Assembly: GCA_034435435.1 (NCBI GenBank)
Contig: DAOTXN010000183.1
Coordinates: forward strand, 1-55,248
Direction of reading: 5' to 3'
DNA length: 55,248 nucleotides
From: DAOTXN01 sp034435435
Lineage (GTDB): Bacteria > Chloroflexota > Anaerolineae > S140-20
The position numbers were made by a program, and so were the translations under genes. Each line of letters begins with the position of its first letter. Within the stretch, counting starts at the first letter, position 1. Under the pieces are notes generated by a model. It did not search any database. It was not told the DNA's origin and worked only from the letters and a program-made list of their open reading frames with translations. Of this stretch, positions 41,784-49,442 are shown piece by piece.

Positions 41784-42530
41784 ATGAGACTCGCAGGCAA
41801 AATAGCCGTGGTAACGGGTGGGTCGCGGGGCATCGGGCGCGCCATCTGCGAGCGATTGGCGGCCGAAGGGGCCAAAGTCGTGGTCAACCACCGGGCCAGC
41901 GCCGAGCAGGCCGCAGAGGTGGTAACGGCCATCCGCGAAAAAGGGGGCGAGGCCATCGCCGTCCAGGCCGATGTGAGCGACTTGCAACAGGCCCACGAGC
42001 TCATCAAGACGGCGACCGAACAGTGGGGTCGGATCGATATTTTGGTCAACAACGCCGGCACCACCCGCGACACGCTGTTGATGATGATGAAAGAGTCGGA
42101 CTGGGACCTGGTGATCAACACCAACCTCAAAAGCGTGTTCAATTGCTGCAAAGCCGTGGCGCGGGGAATGGTGCGCCAGCGGGCGGGGCGCATCGTCAAC
42201 ATCACCTCGGTGGCCGGACTGGCGGGCAATGCGGGCCAGACCAATTACGCTGCCAGCAAAGCGGGCATCATCGGATTTACCAAATCGCTGGCCAAAGAGC
42301 TGGGGTCACGCAACGTGACGGTGAACGCCGTCGCGCCGGGCTTTGTGCCCACGGCGCTGACTGACGTCCTGCCGGACGACTTGAGGCAGGCCGCCATCGC
42401 CCACACGCCGCTGGGCCGTTTTGCCGAGCCGGAGGAGGTTGCGGCGGCGGTGGCTTTTTTTGCCTCGGATGAGGCCAGCTTTATTACCGGACAAGTGCTC
42501 TCGGTAGATGGCGGTCTGGCGATGCAGTAG
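41784..42530 (+). CDS. fabG: 3-oxoacyl-ACP reductase
   Basis: Encodes 248 residues of the short-chain dehydrogenase family. TGGSRGIG (residues 11-18) binds NADPH, NNAG is conserved, and the catalytic triad is S142, Y155 and K159 (ITSVAG, NYAASK). It reduces 3-oxoacyl-ACP in the elongation cycle. It lies 13 nt after fabD with AAGGAG ahead. acpP and fabF, which often follow, are not in the window. Confidence 0.95.
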   Translation: MRLAGKIAVVTGGSRGIGRAICERLAAEGAKVVVNHRASAEQAAEVVTAIREKGGEAIAVQADVSDLQQAHELIKTATEQWGRIDILVNNAGTTRDTLLMMMKESDWDLVINTNLKSVFNCCKAVARGMVRQRAGRIVNITSVAGLAGNAGQTNYAASKAGIIGFTKSLAKELGSRNVTVNAVAPGFVPTALTDVLPDDLRQAAIAHTPLGRFAEPEEVAAAVAFFASDEASFITGQVLSVDGGLAMQ

Positions 42531-42596
42531 GGGCTATAGACGTTCACCTGCACTTGTGGCGCAGGTGCAAGTGAGACGGCAGAAAGTGTAGCGCGC

Positions 42597-42965
42597 ATGG
42601 AGGGGAGCTATCCCGCTACGCGGGATGTCAGCAGCGGGCGGGTGACTATTGCCCCAGAGGTATTGGTCACTATTGCCCGGCTGACCACGCAATCGATTAA
42701 AGGCGTGGCGCAATTGTGCCATCACGTCAGGCCGAGCAGCATCGATCGGCTCACAGGGCGCGTTGCGGGGGGCGGCGGCGTCCAGGTGGCCGTTGTTGAT
42801 GATGCAGTGCGGGTAGAGTTGTTTATCGTCGTCGAGCCAGACGTGAACATGCGCAAGCTGAGCGAAAAGATACAGGAAGCGGTGACGCGCTCTATCCAAG
42901 ACATGGTCGGTATGCCGGTAAGCGCGGTGAACATTCATATTCAAGACGTGGCGTACAGAGGCTAA
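42597..42965 (+). CDS. Asp23/Gls24 family protein, second copy
   Basis: Encodes 122 residues. VTIAPEVLVTIARLTTQSIK, then VELFIVVEPDVNMRKLSEKI and VGMPVSAVNIHIQDVAY show the Asp23 pattern. It is only distantly similar to the copy at 32832-33188. Its place just before nusB is the one seen for asp23 (yqhY) in Gram-positive bacteria, where the family is tied to lipid metabolism. The start has no strong ribosome-binding site; a pair of alternative hairpins involving ACCTGCACTTG and GCAGGTGCAAGTG lies at 42544-42573. Confidence 0.9.
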   Translation: MEGSYPATRDVSSGRVTIAPEVLVTIARLTTQSIKGVAQLCHHVRPSSIDRLTGRVAGGGGVQVAVVDDAVRVELFIVVEPDVNMRKLSEKIQEAVTRSIQDMVGMPVSAVNIHIQDVAYRG

Positions 42966-42990
42966 TCTCTGTCTTAACATAGGGGGAATT

Positions 42991-43428
42991 TTGCGAATCC
43001 GGCGTCGTGCACGGATCATCGCCATTCAGGCCCTATATGAGCTTGACTTGACAAATCATCCCTTGGACCTAGTCGTCCAGCGTCGCATCGAAGACGAAGG
43101 GCTGCCGGTTCAAGGCATCCCATTCGTGTTTCATCTGGTCAATGGGGTCGTGCAATACAAGCATCACTTGGACAGCCTGATACAACGATATGCACCCGAA
43201 TGGCCGATTGAACAGATGGCCCCTATCGACCGAAATATTCTGCGCATGGCGCTCTTTGAGTTCAATATCGACGGAAAAACCCCGGTCAAGGTAGCGATCA
43301 ACGAAGCCGTCGAGCTGGCCAAGCTATTTGGCAGCGACAGCGCGCCGCGCTTTGTCAACGGCGTCCTCGGCAGTCTGTCCGGGCAGAGCCTGCCCACCCC
43401 TCCGTTGCAGACGCAAGCAAAGCTATGA
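42991..43428 (+). CDS. nusB: Transcription antitermination factor NusB
   Basis: Encodes 145 residues. RRRARIIAIQALYELDLT at the start and PIDRNILRMALFE ... VAINEAVELAKLFGSDSAPRF later are diagnostic. NusB binds boxA RNA with S10 and supports rRNA transcription. TTG start with GGGGGAA ahead. It overlaps tatA by 4 nt (ATGA). Confidence 0.95.
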   Translation: MRIRRRARIIAIQALYELDLTNHPLDLVVQRRIEDEGLPVQGIPFVFHLVNGVVQYKHHLDSLIQRYAPEWPIEQMAPIDRNILRMALFEFNIDGKTPVKVAINEAVELAKLFGSDSAPRFVNGVLGSLSGQSLPTPPLQTQAKL

Positions 43429-43760
43429 ACCTTCTCGGCATCGGCCCCTTTGAAATTCTCCTGATCATGGTCATCGCCACGATTGTGTTAGGCCCGGAGC
43501 GGATGGCGCAGGCCGGTCGCACATTGGGGCGCTTGTATGCCCAGTATCGCCTGCGCTGGCAAAAAGACGTGGACGCGATGACGCGGGAATTTCGCCGCGA
43601 GCTGGCTATGTTGCAGCAAGAAATCGACGATATCCGCCAAGCGGCCGAGAGCGAAATCAAGACCACACAAGATGCGCTCCAGGACGCCGTAGATGTGAAA
43701 GAAGAACTGGCTTTGCCTGAACTGGAAAATCTGGATGCGAACGACGAGGTGCAACTGTGA
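43425..43760 (+). CDS. tatA: Twin-arginine translocase subunit TatA/TatB
   Basis: Encodes 111 residues: one membrane helix (about residues 5-22, GPFEILLIMVIATIVLGPER), the hinge, then an amphipathic helix (AGRTLGRLYAQYRLRWQK) and a long acidic coiled coil. The length and the GPER after the helix fit the TatA/TatB family; TatB is possible. It is coupled by overlaps to nusB and to tatC, which fixes its role in Sec-independent export of folded proteins. Confidence 0.9.
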   Translation: MNLLGIGPFEILLIMVIATIVLGPERMAQAGRTLGRLYAQYRLRWQKDVDAMTREFRRELAMLQQEIDDIRQAAESEIKTTQDALQDAVDVKEELALPELENLDANDEVQL

Positions 43761-44464
43761 GCGCCCCGCAAAAGAACGGATCGGCCATGTCGCTCCTCGA
43801 CCACCTGCGCGAGCTGCGCAGCCGCCTGATCAAGGCGGCGGCGGCGCTGGCCGTGGCTGCGCTCGCCACCAGCGTCTTTGCCGGAGACATCATCAAGTTT
43901 CTGATCGAGCCTTACGGCTCCAAGCTCCAAACTCTGGGGCCGACAGAGAACGTCATCACCTATTTTCGAGTGGCCTTGTTGTCGGGCGCGGCGCTAGCCA
44001 TGCCGATTATGGTGTACCAGTTGCTCGCATTTATCGTACCCGGCCTGACCCGCGCCGAGCGGCGCTGGATTTACATAGGCGTCCCGTTTGCCACCTTGTT
44101 GTTCCTGGGTGGCATTCTTTTTGCCTGGACGATTATGGTGCCGGCCGCCGTTGACTTTTTGGCAAACTTTCGGTCAGACTTGTTTCTCAACGAGTGGACG
44201 GCGCGTGAATACGTCTCGTTTGTGGTCTCGATTGCCTTTTGGATCGGCGTGAGTTTCCAAACGCCGTTGATCATATTCATCATGGCCAAGGTCGGGTTGG
44301 TCACACCGGGTTTCTTGGCCCGCAATTGGCGCTTTGCGGTCGTCGTCATTGCGGTCGTATCGGCCATCATCACACCTACGGTAGACCCATTCAACATGGC
44401 GCTGCTGATGTTGCCGCTGATGGCGCTGTACGGATTGAGCATCGTTCTAGCAATTTTGGCGTGA
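43757..44464 (+). CDS. tatC: Twin-arginine translocase subunit TatC
   Basis: Encodes 235 residues with six membrane helices. The opening MSLLDHLRELRSRLIKAA is the TatC signature, and the conserved loops (GPTENVITYFRVALLSG; FVVSIAFWIGVSFQTPLIIF) follow. TatC recognises the twin-arginine signal. GTG start overlaps the tatA stop (GTGA). The gene ends without the usual long C-terminal tail. Confidence 0.93.
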   Translation: MSAPQKNGSAMSLLDHLRELRSRLIKAAAALAVAALATSVFAGDIIKFLIEPYGSKLQTLGPTENVITYFRVALLSGAALAMPIMVYQLLAFIVPGLTRAERRWIYIGVPFATLLFLGGILFAWTIMVPAAVDFLANFRSDLFLNEWTAREYVSFVVSIAFWIGVSFQTPLIIFIMAKVGLVTPGFLARNWRFAVVVIAVVSAIITPTVDPFNMALLMLPLMALYGLSIVLAILA

Positions 44465-44491
44465 AACGCGAAATCGCGCATTACGTTTCAC
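44461..44491. terminator. Hairpin after tatC
   Basis: GTGAAACG (44461-44468, containing the tatC stop) pairs with CGTTTCAC (44484-44491). There is no U-run, so it may be an mRNA end-protecting stem rather than a terminator. Confidence 0.4.
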
Positions 44492-44524
44492 GAAATATTC
44501 AACCGAAAGGAGCTGTTTTCACCC

Positions 44525-45847
44525 ATGTCTCGCATCCGTGTCTTGATTATGGGAGCCGCCGGGCGCGACTTTCATAACTTTAATGTGTTTTTCCGAGATC
44601 GAGAGCGCTACGAGGTGGTCGCGTTTACGGCCACCCAGATCCCCAACATCGAAGGGCGGGTCTATCCGCCTAGGCTGGCCGGACCGCTCTATCCCGCCGG
44701 TATTCCCATTTATCCCGAAGAGGAGCTGGAGGCGCTGGTCGTCAAGGAACGCATCGACCAGGTGGTGTTTGCCTACAGCGACGTGACCCACGAGTATGTG
44801 ATGCACAAGGCGTCGCAGGTGTTAGCCGCCGGGGCCGATTATCGGCTGTTGGGCGCGCGGCGCACCATGCTCAAGAGCAGCAAGCCGGTGGTGGCCGTGT
44901 GCGCCGTGCGCACCGGCTGCGGCAAGAGCCAGACCACCCGCCGCGTCGCCGATGCGTTGCAGGCGCTGGGCAAAAAGGTGGTCGTCGTGCGCCACCCCAT
45001 GCCCTACGGCGATCTGGTGGCGCAGACCTGCCAGCGCTTTGCCGACTATGCCGACCTGGACCGCCATCAATGCACCATCGAGGAGCGCGAAGAGTACGAG
45101 CCGCACCTCGATCGAGGCGTCGTGGTGTATGCCGGAGTAGATTACGAGCAAATTTTGCGCGAGGCCGAAAAAGAGGCTGATGTGGTGCTGTGGGATGGCG
45201 GCAACAATGACCTGCCCTTCTTCCAGCCCGACCTGCACATCGTCGTGACCGACCCGCACCGGGCCGGTCACGAGCTGCGCTATCACCCCGGTGAAGCCAA
45301 CCTGCGCATGGCCGACGTGGTGGTGATCAACAAGATCGACACGGCCAACCTGGCCGACGTTGCCGCCGTGCGCGAGAACGTGATGGCGACCAACCCTGAC
45401 GCTGTCATGGTCGAGGCCGCCTCGCCCATCACGGTGGAACGGCCGGCCGAAATCCGAGGCAAGCGCGTGCTGGTGATCGAAGACGGTCCCACGCTGACCC
45501 ACGGCGAGATGGCCTACGGCGCGGGGGTGGTGGCGGCGCGGCGCTTTGGCGCGGCCGAGATCATCGACCCGCGTCCTTATGCCGTCGGCTCGATAAAAGA
45601 GACCTTTGCCAAATATCCCTCGGTCGGCGCGGTGCTGCCGGCCATGGGCTACGGGGCCGAGCAGACCCGCGAGCTGCAAGAGACCATCGCCAACACCCCG
45701 GCCGAGCTGGTGATCATCGGCACGCCCATTGATCTGCGCTGCGTGGTAGAGATCCAGCAGCCCAGCCAGCGCGTGCGCTACGAGCTGCAAGAGATCGGCC
45801 AGCCCACGCTGCTGGAGATTCTGCGGGACAAATTCGGCGGCCGTTAG
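44525..45847 (+). CDS. Cyclic 2,3-diphosphoglycerate synthetase-like NTPase
   Basis: Encodes 440 residues. An N-terminal Rossmann-like part (RIRVLIMGAAGRDFHNFN) precedes a P-loop AVRTGCGKSQTTRR with K134, then LWDGGNNDLPFF, VINKIDTAN and a C-terminal region (GEMAYGAGVVAARRFGAAEI). This is the family of archaeal cyclic 2,3-diphosphoglycerate synthetase; bacterial members are uncharacterised to my knowledge and sometimes called GTPases. The NKID-like motif would fit GTP. Product cannot be deduced. AAAGGAG precedes the ATG by 13 nt. Confidence 0.75.
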   Translation: MSRIRVLIMGAAGRDFHNFNVFFRDRERYEVVAFTATQIPNIEGRVYPPRLAGPLYPAGIPIYPEEELEALVVKERIDQVVFAYSDVTHEYVMHKASQVLAAGADYRLLGARRTMLKSSKPVVAVCAVRTGCGKSQTTRRVADALQALGKKVVVVRHPMPYGDLVAQTCQRFADYADLDRHQCTIEEREEYEPHLDRGVVVYAGVDYEQILREAEKEADVVLWDGGNNDLPFFQPDLHIVVTDPHRAGHELRYHPGEANLRMADVVVINKIDTANLADVAAVRENVMATNPDAVMVEAASPITVERPAEIRGKRVLVIEDGPTLTHGEMAYGAGVVAARRFGAAEIIDPRPYAVGSIKETFAKYPSVGAVLPAMGYGAEQTRELQETIANTPAELVIIGTPIDLRCVVEIQQPSQRVRYELQEIGQPTLLEILRDKFGGR

Positions 45848-45856
45848 CCGATGGTA

Positions 45857-45881
45857 GGGCGGCTTTCCATAGCCGCCGCCC
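45857..45881 (+). terminator. Hairpin after the cyclic-DPG synthetase-like gene
   Basis: GGCGGCT (45858-45864) pairs with AGCCGCC (45871-45877), followed by GCCCTTTAA; 10 nt after the stop codon. Plausible but weak terminator. Confidence 0.45.
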
Positions 45882-45919
45882 TTTAACTCACGCACCCTCA
45901 ACCCCAGGTCGGGAGTGTT

Positions 45920-46483
45920 ATGAACATCCGTCCCGCCACCCCCGCCGACGCGGCGGCGCTCGCCCGCGTTCACATCGACGCCTGGCGCGCCGCCTATCGT
46001 GGGCTGGTTCCCGATACCTACCTGGCCGCGCTCGACTATGAGCGCCGGGCGGAGCGCTTCCGCGAGGCGCTCGCCGCGCACGCCGAAGAGACGTACCTGG
46101 TGGAGCAAAATGGCGCGGTGGCCGGTTTTATGACGCTGGGGCCGTGCCGCGACGCGGACCTCGATCCAGGGGCCACCGGAGAGATTTGGGGCATCTATCT
46201 TGCTCCCGAACACTGGCGCAAGGGAATCGGCCGCTTTCTTTTCCGGCAGGGTGAGCAGATGCTCAAAGCGCGCGGCTATGTGCAGATCACGCTGTGGGTC
46301 TTTGAAGGCAACGCCCAGGCTCGGCGCTTTTACGAGGCGCTGGGCTTCCAGGCCGATGGCGCATCCAAGACACTCAATCCCGGCGCCCCGCTACAGGCCA
46401 TCCGCTACCGGAAAAAGTTGGACGACTTGCAAGTATTGAAGGTGGTCGAGCGATTGGAGTCACAGGGCAGTGTTGATGAATGA
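45920..46483 (+). CDS. GNAT family N-acetyltransferase
   Basis: Encodes 187 residues. The acetyl-CoA-binding motif A is EIWGIYLAPEHWRKGIGRFL, and the C-terminal QITLWVFEGNAQARRFYEALGF is conserved. The opening IRPATPADAAALARVHIDAW is typical of RimI-like members. The acceptor cannot be predicted. The tail (DDLQVLKVVERLESQGSVDE) is unusual and overlaps the next gene by 8 nt. Confidence 0.88.
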   Translation: MNIRPATPADAAALARVHIDAWRAAYRGLVPDTYLAALDYERRAERFREALAAHAEETYLVEQNGAVAGFMTLGPCRDADLDPGATGEIWGIYLAPEHWRKGIGRFLFRQGEQMLKARGYVQITLWVFEGNAQARRFYEALGFQADGASKTLNPGAPLQAIRYRKKLDDLQVLKVVERLESQGSVDE

Positions 46484-46706
46484 CCGCTATACCTATCGCG
46501 TAACCTGGTCAGAGCAAGACCACGAATATGTCGGCCTATGCGCCGAGTTCCCCAGCCTGAGCTGCTTGGCTGGCTCACCGGAAACCGCCCTTGAAGGGAT
46601 CCGCCAGATAGTGGCGGATGTCGTTGCGGATATGCAGACCAGCGGCGAGCCTGCGCCTGAACCGTCGCTACACGCGGGTGCGCCGACCCTCGCGGGCGGT
46701 CGATGA
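46476..46706 (+). CDS. HicB-like antitoxin-type protein
   Basis: Encodes 76 residues. YTYRVTWSEQDHEYVGLCAE, FPSLSCLAGSPETALEGI and a C-terminal VVADMQ helix match the HicB partial RNase-H-like fold. No DNA-binding C-terminal domain and no HicA toxin are present next to it. The ATG at 46476 overlaps the GNAT stop. It may be a solitary regulator or a remnant of a toxin-antitoxin locus. Confidence 0.78.
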   Translation: MNDRYTYRVTWSEQDHEYVGLCAEFPSLSCLAGSPETALEGIRQIVADVVADMQTSGEPAPEPSLHAGAPTLAGGR

Positions 46707-46750
46707 CGAGCGCGTGCGCTGCGACCAGTTGGTCTAGCTTGGACCAGAAA

Positions 46751-47716
46751 TCAGTGTTCACCCTGCTCAAACCTCACCGGCGGCGCGGGCCGCTCGTTCA
46801 CCGTCAGTTGGAACACGTCCGGCCGGGCGTAATGCCCCACCACGTCGAAATCGAATTTGCCCCGGGCCGCCTCGGCCAGGTCCAGGTCGGCCACGAGCAG
46901 GCCCTCGGCGTCGAACAGCGGCCCGGCCAGGACGTCGCCTAGCGGTCCGACGATGACGCTGCCGCCGCGACACAGCACGTCCGGCTGCCCATCCAGGTCC
47001 TCGACGCCCTCCAAATCGGCGGGGTACATGGCTTTCGTCACGAATTGGTTGCAACCGAGCACGAAACAGCGTCCCTCGCAGGCGATGTGGCGCAGTGTGG
47101 CCTGCCAGGCGTCGCGGGCGTCGGCGGTGGGGGCCAGGTAAATTTCGACCCCCTTGCCATACAGCGCCGTGCGCGCCAGCGGCATATAGTTCTCCCAGCA
47201 GATCAGCCCGCCGACCTTGCCCAGAGGGGTGTCCAGCACGGTTAGCGTGCTCCCGTCGCCCTCGCCCCAGATCAGGCGCTCGGCGGCAGTGGGCTTGAGC
47301 TTGCGGTGCAGCCCCAGCAAGCGCCCGTCGGGGCCAAAATAGAGCAGAGTGCAATACAGCGTGCCCCGGCTGAACCGGCTATCGCGCTCGACCACGCCCA
47401 CGGCCAGGTATGCCCCGGCCGCGCGGGCGGCGGCGCCCAGCGCTTCGGTGGCCGGGCCGGGCACATCCACCGCGTTGGCCCAATAGCGCTCCCAGGTGCG
47501 CCGGCCAGCCGGACTGCGGCTGCCGACCCGTGTGCCAAAGCTCAATCCACGCGGATAGGCCGGGATGAACGCTTCGGGCAAGAGGATCAGTTGGGCGCCC
47601 TGGGCGGCGGTCTCGGCGACCAGGCGGGCCGTCTTGGCCAGCGTGGCCTCGCGGTCGAACAGAACCGGCGCGGCTTGCACCACGGCCACGCGGGCTGTGG
47701 GAAACGTATCGCTCAC
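46751..47716 (-). CDS. Nitrilase (carbon-nitrogen hydrolase family)
   Basis: Encodes 321 residues. The catalytic triad is complete: E48 (LLPEAFIPAYPRG), K139 (LHRKLKPTAAER) and C173 (GLICWENYMP). The motif after the cysteine, WENYMPLAR, points to true nitrilases, which hydrolyse nitriles to acid and ammonia, rather than amidases. The GTG at 47716 overlaps the stop of the upstream lipoprotein gene (GTGA) with GGGAGG ahead. An aryl-acetonitrile substrate would give the same aryl-acetate as the 18-28 kb pathway, which is speculation. Confidence 0.9.
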   Translation of the reverse strand: MSDTFPTARVAVVQAAPVLFDREATLAKTARLVAETAAQGAQLILLPEAFIPAYPRGLSFGTRVGSRSPAGRRTWERYWANAVDVPGPATEALGAAARAAGAYLAVGVVERDSRFSRGTLYCTLLYFGPDGRLLGLHRKLKPTAAERLIWGEGDGSTLTVLDTPLGKVGGLICWENYMPLARTALYGKGVEIYLAPTADARDAWQATLRHIACEGRCFVLGCNQFVTKAMYPADLEGVEDLDGQPDVLCRGGSVIVGPLGDVLAGPLFDAEGLLVADLDLAEAARGKFDFDVVGHYARPDVFQLTVNERPAPPVRFEQGEH

Positions 47717-48471
47717 GGGCGCTCGCCTCCCGCCGCACGCCGGCCGCGCGCCGATACCAGCACGCCGGCGACGACCAGGAGTATCCCGCTCACGGCGACG
47801 ACGATCAGTAAAATCGTTGTCATGTCCGGCCCCCCGCCGCCCGGCTCCCACGTCACCGTCAGCTCGACGCTGTCGGTCGTAGACTGAGTCAGGTCCCACG
47901 TCACTTTGCCGCCCTTGACCTGGGCCATGTTCTTGGGACCAAAAGACAGGATTTTGCCCTCGACGTCAATGATATAGCTGTACTCGAAATCGATCTCGCC
48001 CAGGTCAAAATCGCCCAAATCCTGACCGCCCGCCCCGCTCAGTCCCGACACAATGTCGCTCGTGTCAACAATAGCCGTGAGCGTGACACGGTCGCCTTGT
48101 TCTGTCACTGTGACCGCGTCGGCCCCCTCAAATGCGTCGCTGCCGCTCAGCGCCTCCAGCTCGGCGAAATTCTTGAATGGAACGGAGACCTTGATGCCCT
48201 CGGATTTGTCGTCGCGATAGTCCTCGACCGTGGCCCCTTTGATCGACTCGGCGCCCACGCGAGCCGTCTCCCATATATCTTCGGTGTTCAGATCGGTCTC
48301 GCCTGATTCTTGGGCCATTGACTCGATCATCGACATGGCGCTCTTGTCGATAGCCATAATAAAGGACTTGGTCCCGCTGCCGTTCGCTTTGATTTTGGTC
48401 TCGATGCGCAGAGTGACACAACCGCTCAGTAGAACGATCAAAAGCACGAAAAAGGGCAGTTGTTTCTTCAT
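47713..48471 (-). CDS. LppM-like lipoprotein with C-terminal membrane anchor
   Basis: Encodes 252 residues. The lipobox LLSGC sits near residues 14-18; VTLRIETKIKANGSGTKSFI resembles the LppM-type domain, followed by an acidic beta-rich region. A C-terminal membrane helix (TTILLIVVAVSGILLVVAGV) and a basic tail give a second anchor. The start MKKQLPFF was chosen for the signal peptide and for AAAGGA upstream. A TATAAA box at 48530-48525 is the best promoter hint. It is translationally coupled to the nitrilase gene, an odd pairing. Confidence 0.75.
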   Translation of the reverse strand: MKKQLPFFVLLIVLLSGCVTLRIETKIKANGSGTKSFIMAIDKSAMSMIESMAQESGETDLNTEDIWETARVGAESIKGATVEDYRDDKSEGIKVSVPFKNFAELEALSGSDAFEGADAVTVTEQGDRVTLTAIVDTSDIVSGLSGAGGQDLGDFDLGEIDFEYSYIIDVEGKILSFGPKNMAQVKGGKVTWDLTQSTTDSVELTVTWEPGGGGPDMTTILLIVVAVSGILLVVAGVLVSARGRRAAGGERP

Positions 48472-48567
48472 CTCACGTGATCCTTTCTGTGACAGGAACT
48501 GCCGGCTTGGGTGCGACACCCGGTTTTATACCATGAATAGCGTTGCTCCGCTACTGCCAACGCCCGG

Positions 48568-48600
48568 ACCTTCCCGAAAGCTCCCTGCTTCCGGGAAGGT
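48568..48600. repeat. Palindromic REP-like element
   Basis: ACCTTCCCG-A-AAGC, loop TCCCT, GCTT-C-CGGGAAGGT: 13 pairs with a single A/C mismatch. It stands between the divergent LppM-like and yggS genes, upstream of both. Confidence 0.7.
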
Positions 48601-48611
48601 TTATGGCTCAC

Positions 48612-48640
48612 TTGTCACCGGGAGAGGGCTGTGTTACACT
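48612..48640 (+). promoter_or_regulatory. Promoter of yggS, probably leaderless
   Basis: TTGTCA at 48612-48617, 17 nt spacer, TACACT at 48635-48640. The ATG at 48648 follows 7 nt later and has no ribosome-binding site. Confidence 0.68.
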
Positions 48641-48647
48641 TGGCTCG

Positions 48648-49388
48648 ATGGACGCCTACGAAGAGCTGGCAGATAACTTGGCGCGGGTGCGCGAGCGCAT
48701 GGCCATGGCGGCGCGGAGCGTGGGGCGCGACCCGGCCGAGGTCGCGCTGGTGGCCGTCACCAAGACGCACTCCATAGAGCTGATCGAGGCGGCCTGCCGC
48801 GCCGGGCTGCGCGATCTGGGCGAGAATCGGGTCGAAGAAGCCAGTGAAAAAATTCCGGTCGCACACGAGCGGCTCGACCCCGCCCGGCGACCTCGCTGGC
48901 ACATGATCGGCCACTTGCAACGGCGCAAGGCGGAACAGGCCGTGGCGCTGTTTGACGTGATCCATTCGGTGGACAGCCTGCGCCTGGCCCAGCGCATCGG
49001 CCGTTTTGCCGGAGAACAGAACAAGGTGCTGCCGGTCCTGTTGGAGGTCAACGTCAGCGGCGAGGCCAGCAAGTACGGTTTTGAACTGTCGGAACGGGCC
49101 GATGCGCAGACTCGCGCCGCGTTCTGGACCGACGTGGAGCACATGCTCGCCCTGCCCCACGTGCAAGTGTGCGGGCTGATGACGATGGCCCCCATCGTCG
49201 CTCAGGCAGAGCAGGCCCGGCCGGTCTTTGCGGCCCTGCGGACGCTGCGGGACGACCTGCGGCGGCGTTTTCCACAGGCCGACTGGCGCGAGCTGTCAAT
49301 GGGCATGACAGACGATTTCGAAGTGGCGATTCAAGAGGGCGCGACCATGGTGCGCATCGGGCGGGCGATTTTTGGGAGTAGACGATGA
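48648..49388 (+). CDS. yggS: YggS family pyridoxal-phosphate homeostasis protein
   Basis: Encodes 246 residues of the alanine-racemase-like TIM barrel. The PLP lysine is K39 in LVAVTKTHS. GENRVEEASEK, WHMIGHLQRRK, VNVSGEASKYGF and LSMGMTDDFEVAI are diagnostic. The family keeps free PLP in balance and affects amino-acid pools. The start was set by the family N-terminus and by the promoter 7 nt upstream. The end of the gene (49362-49388) is part of a duplicated 24-nt block. Confidence 0.95.
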   Translation: MDAYEELADNLARVRERMAMAARSVGRDPAEVALVAVTKTHSIELIEAACRAGLRDLGENRVEEASEKIPVAHERLDPARRPRWHMIGHLQRRKAEQAVALFDVIHSVDSLRLAQRIGRFAGEQNKVLPVLLEVNVSGEASKYGFELSERADAQTRAAFWTDVEHMLALPHVQVCGLMTMAPIVAQAEQARPVFAALRTLRDDLRRRFPQADWRELSMGMTDDFEVAIQEGATMVRIGRAIFGSRR

Positions 49389-49440
49389 CGTAGGACAAGT
49401 TGCCAACTTGTCCCACCGGGCGATTTTTGGGAGTAGACGA
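49362..49440. repeat. 24-nt direct repeat flanking a palindrome
   Basis: CGGGCGATTTTTGGGAGTAGACGA occurs at 49362-49385 (end of yggS) and again at 49417-49440 (just before yggT). The 31 nt between contain GGACAAGTTG-C-CAACTTGTCC (49393-49413), a perfect 10-bp palindrome around one C. Confidence 0.9.
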
Positions 49441-49442
49441 GC

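Noticed and set aside
42540..42575. Attenuator or riboswitch ahead of the second asp23 gene
   Set aside because: Two alternative hairpins can be drawn, but there is no U-run and no recognised aptamer; the stems are short.
44822..46213. Long minus-strand frame opposite the cyclic-DPG synthetase-like gene
   Set aside because: Although 463 codons long, it is a GC-driven shadow: His/Gly/Val-rich product with no motif, while the plus strand encodes a clear P-loop protein and a GNAT.
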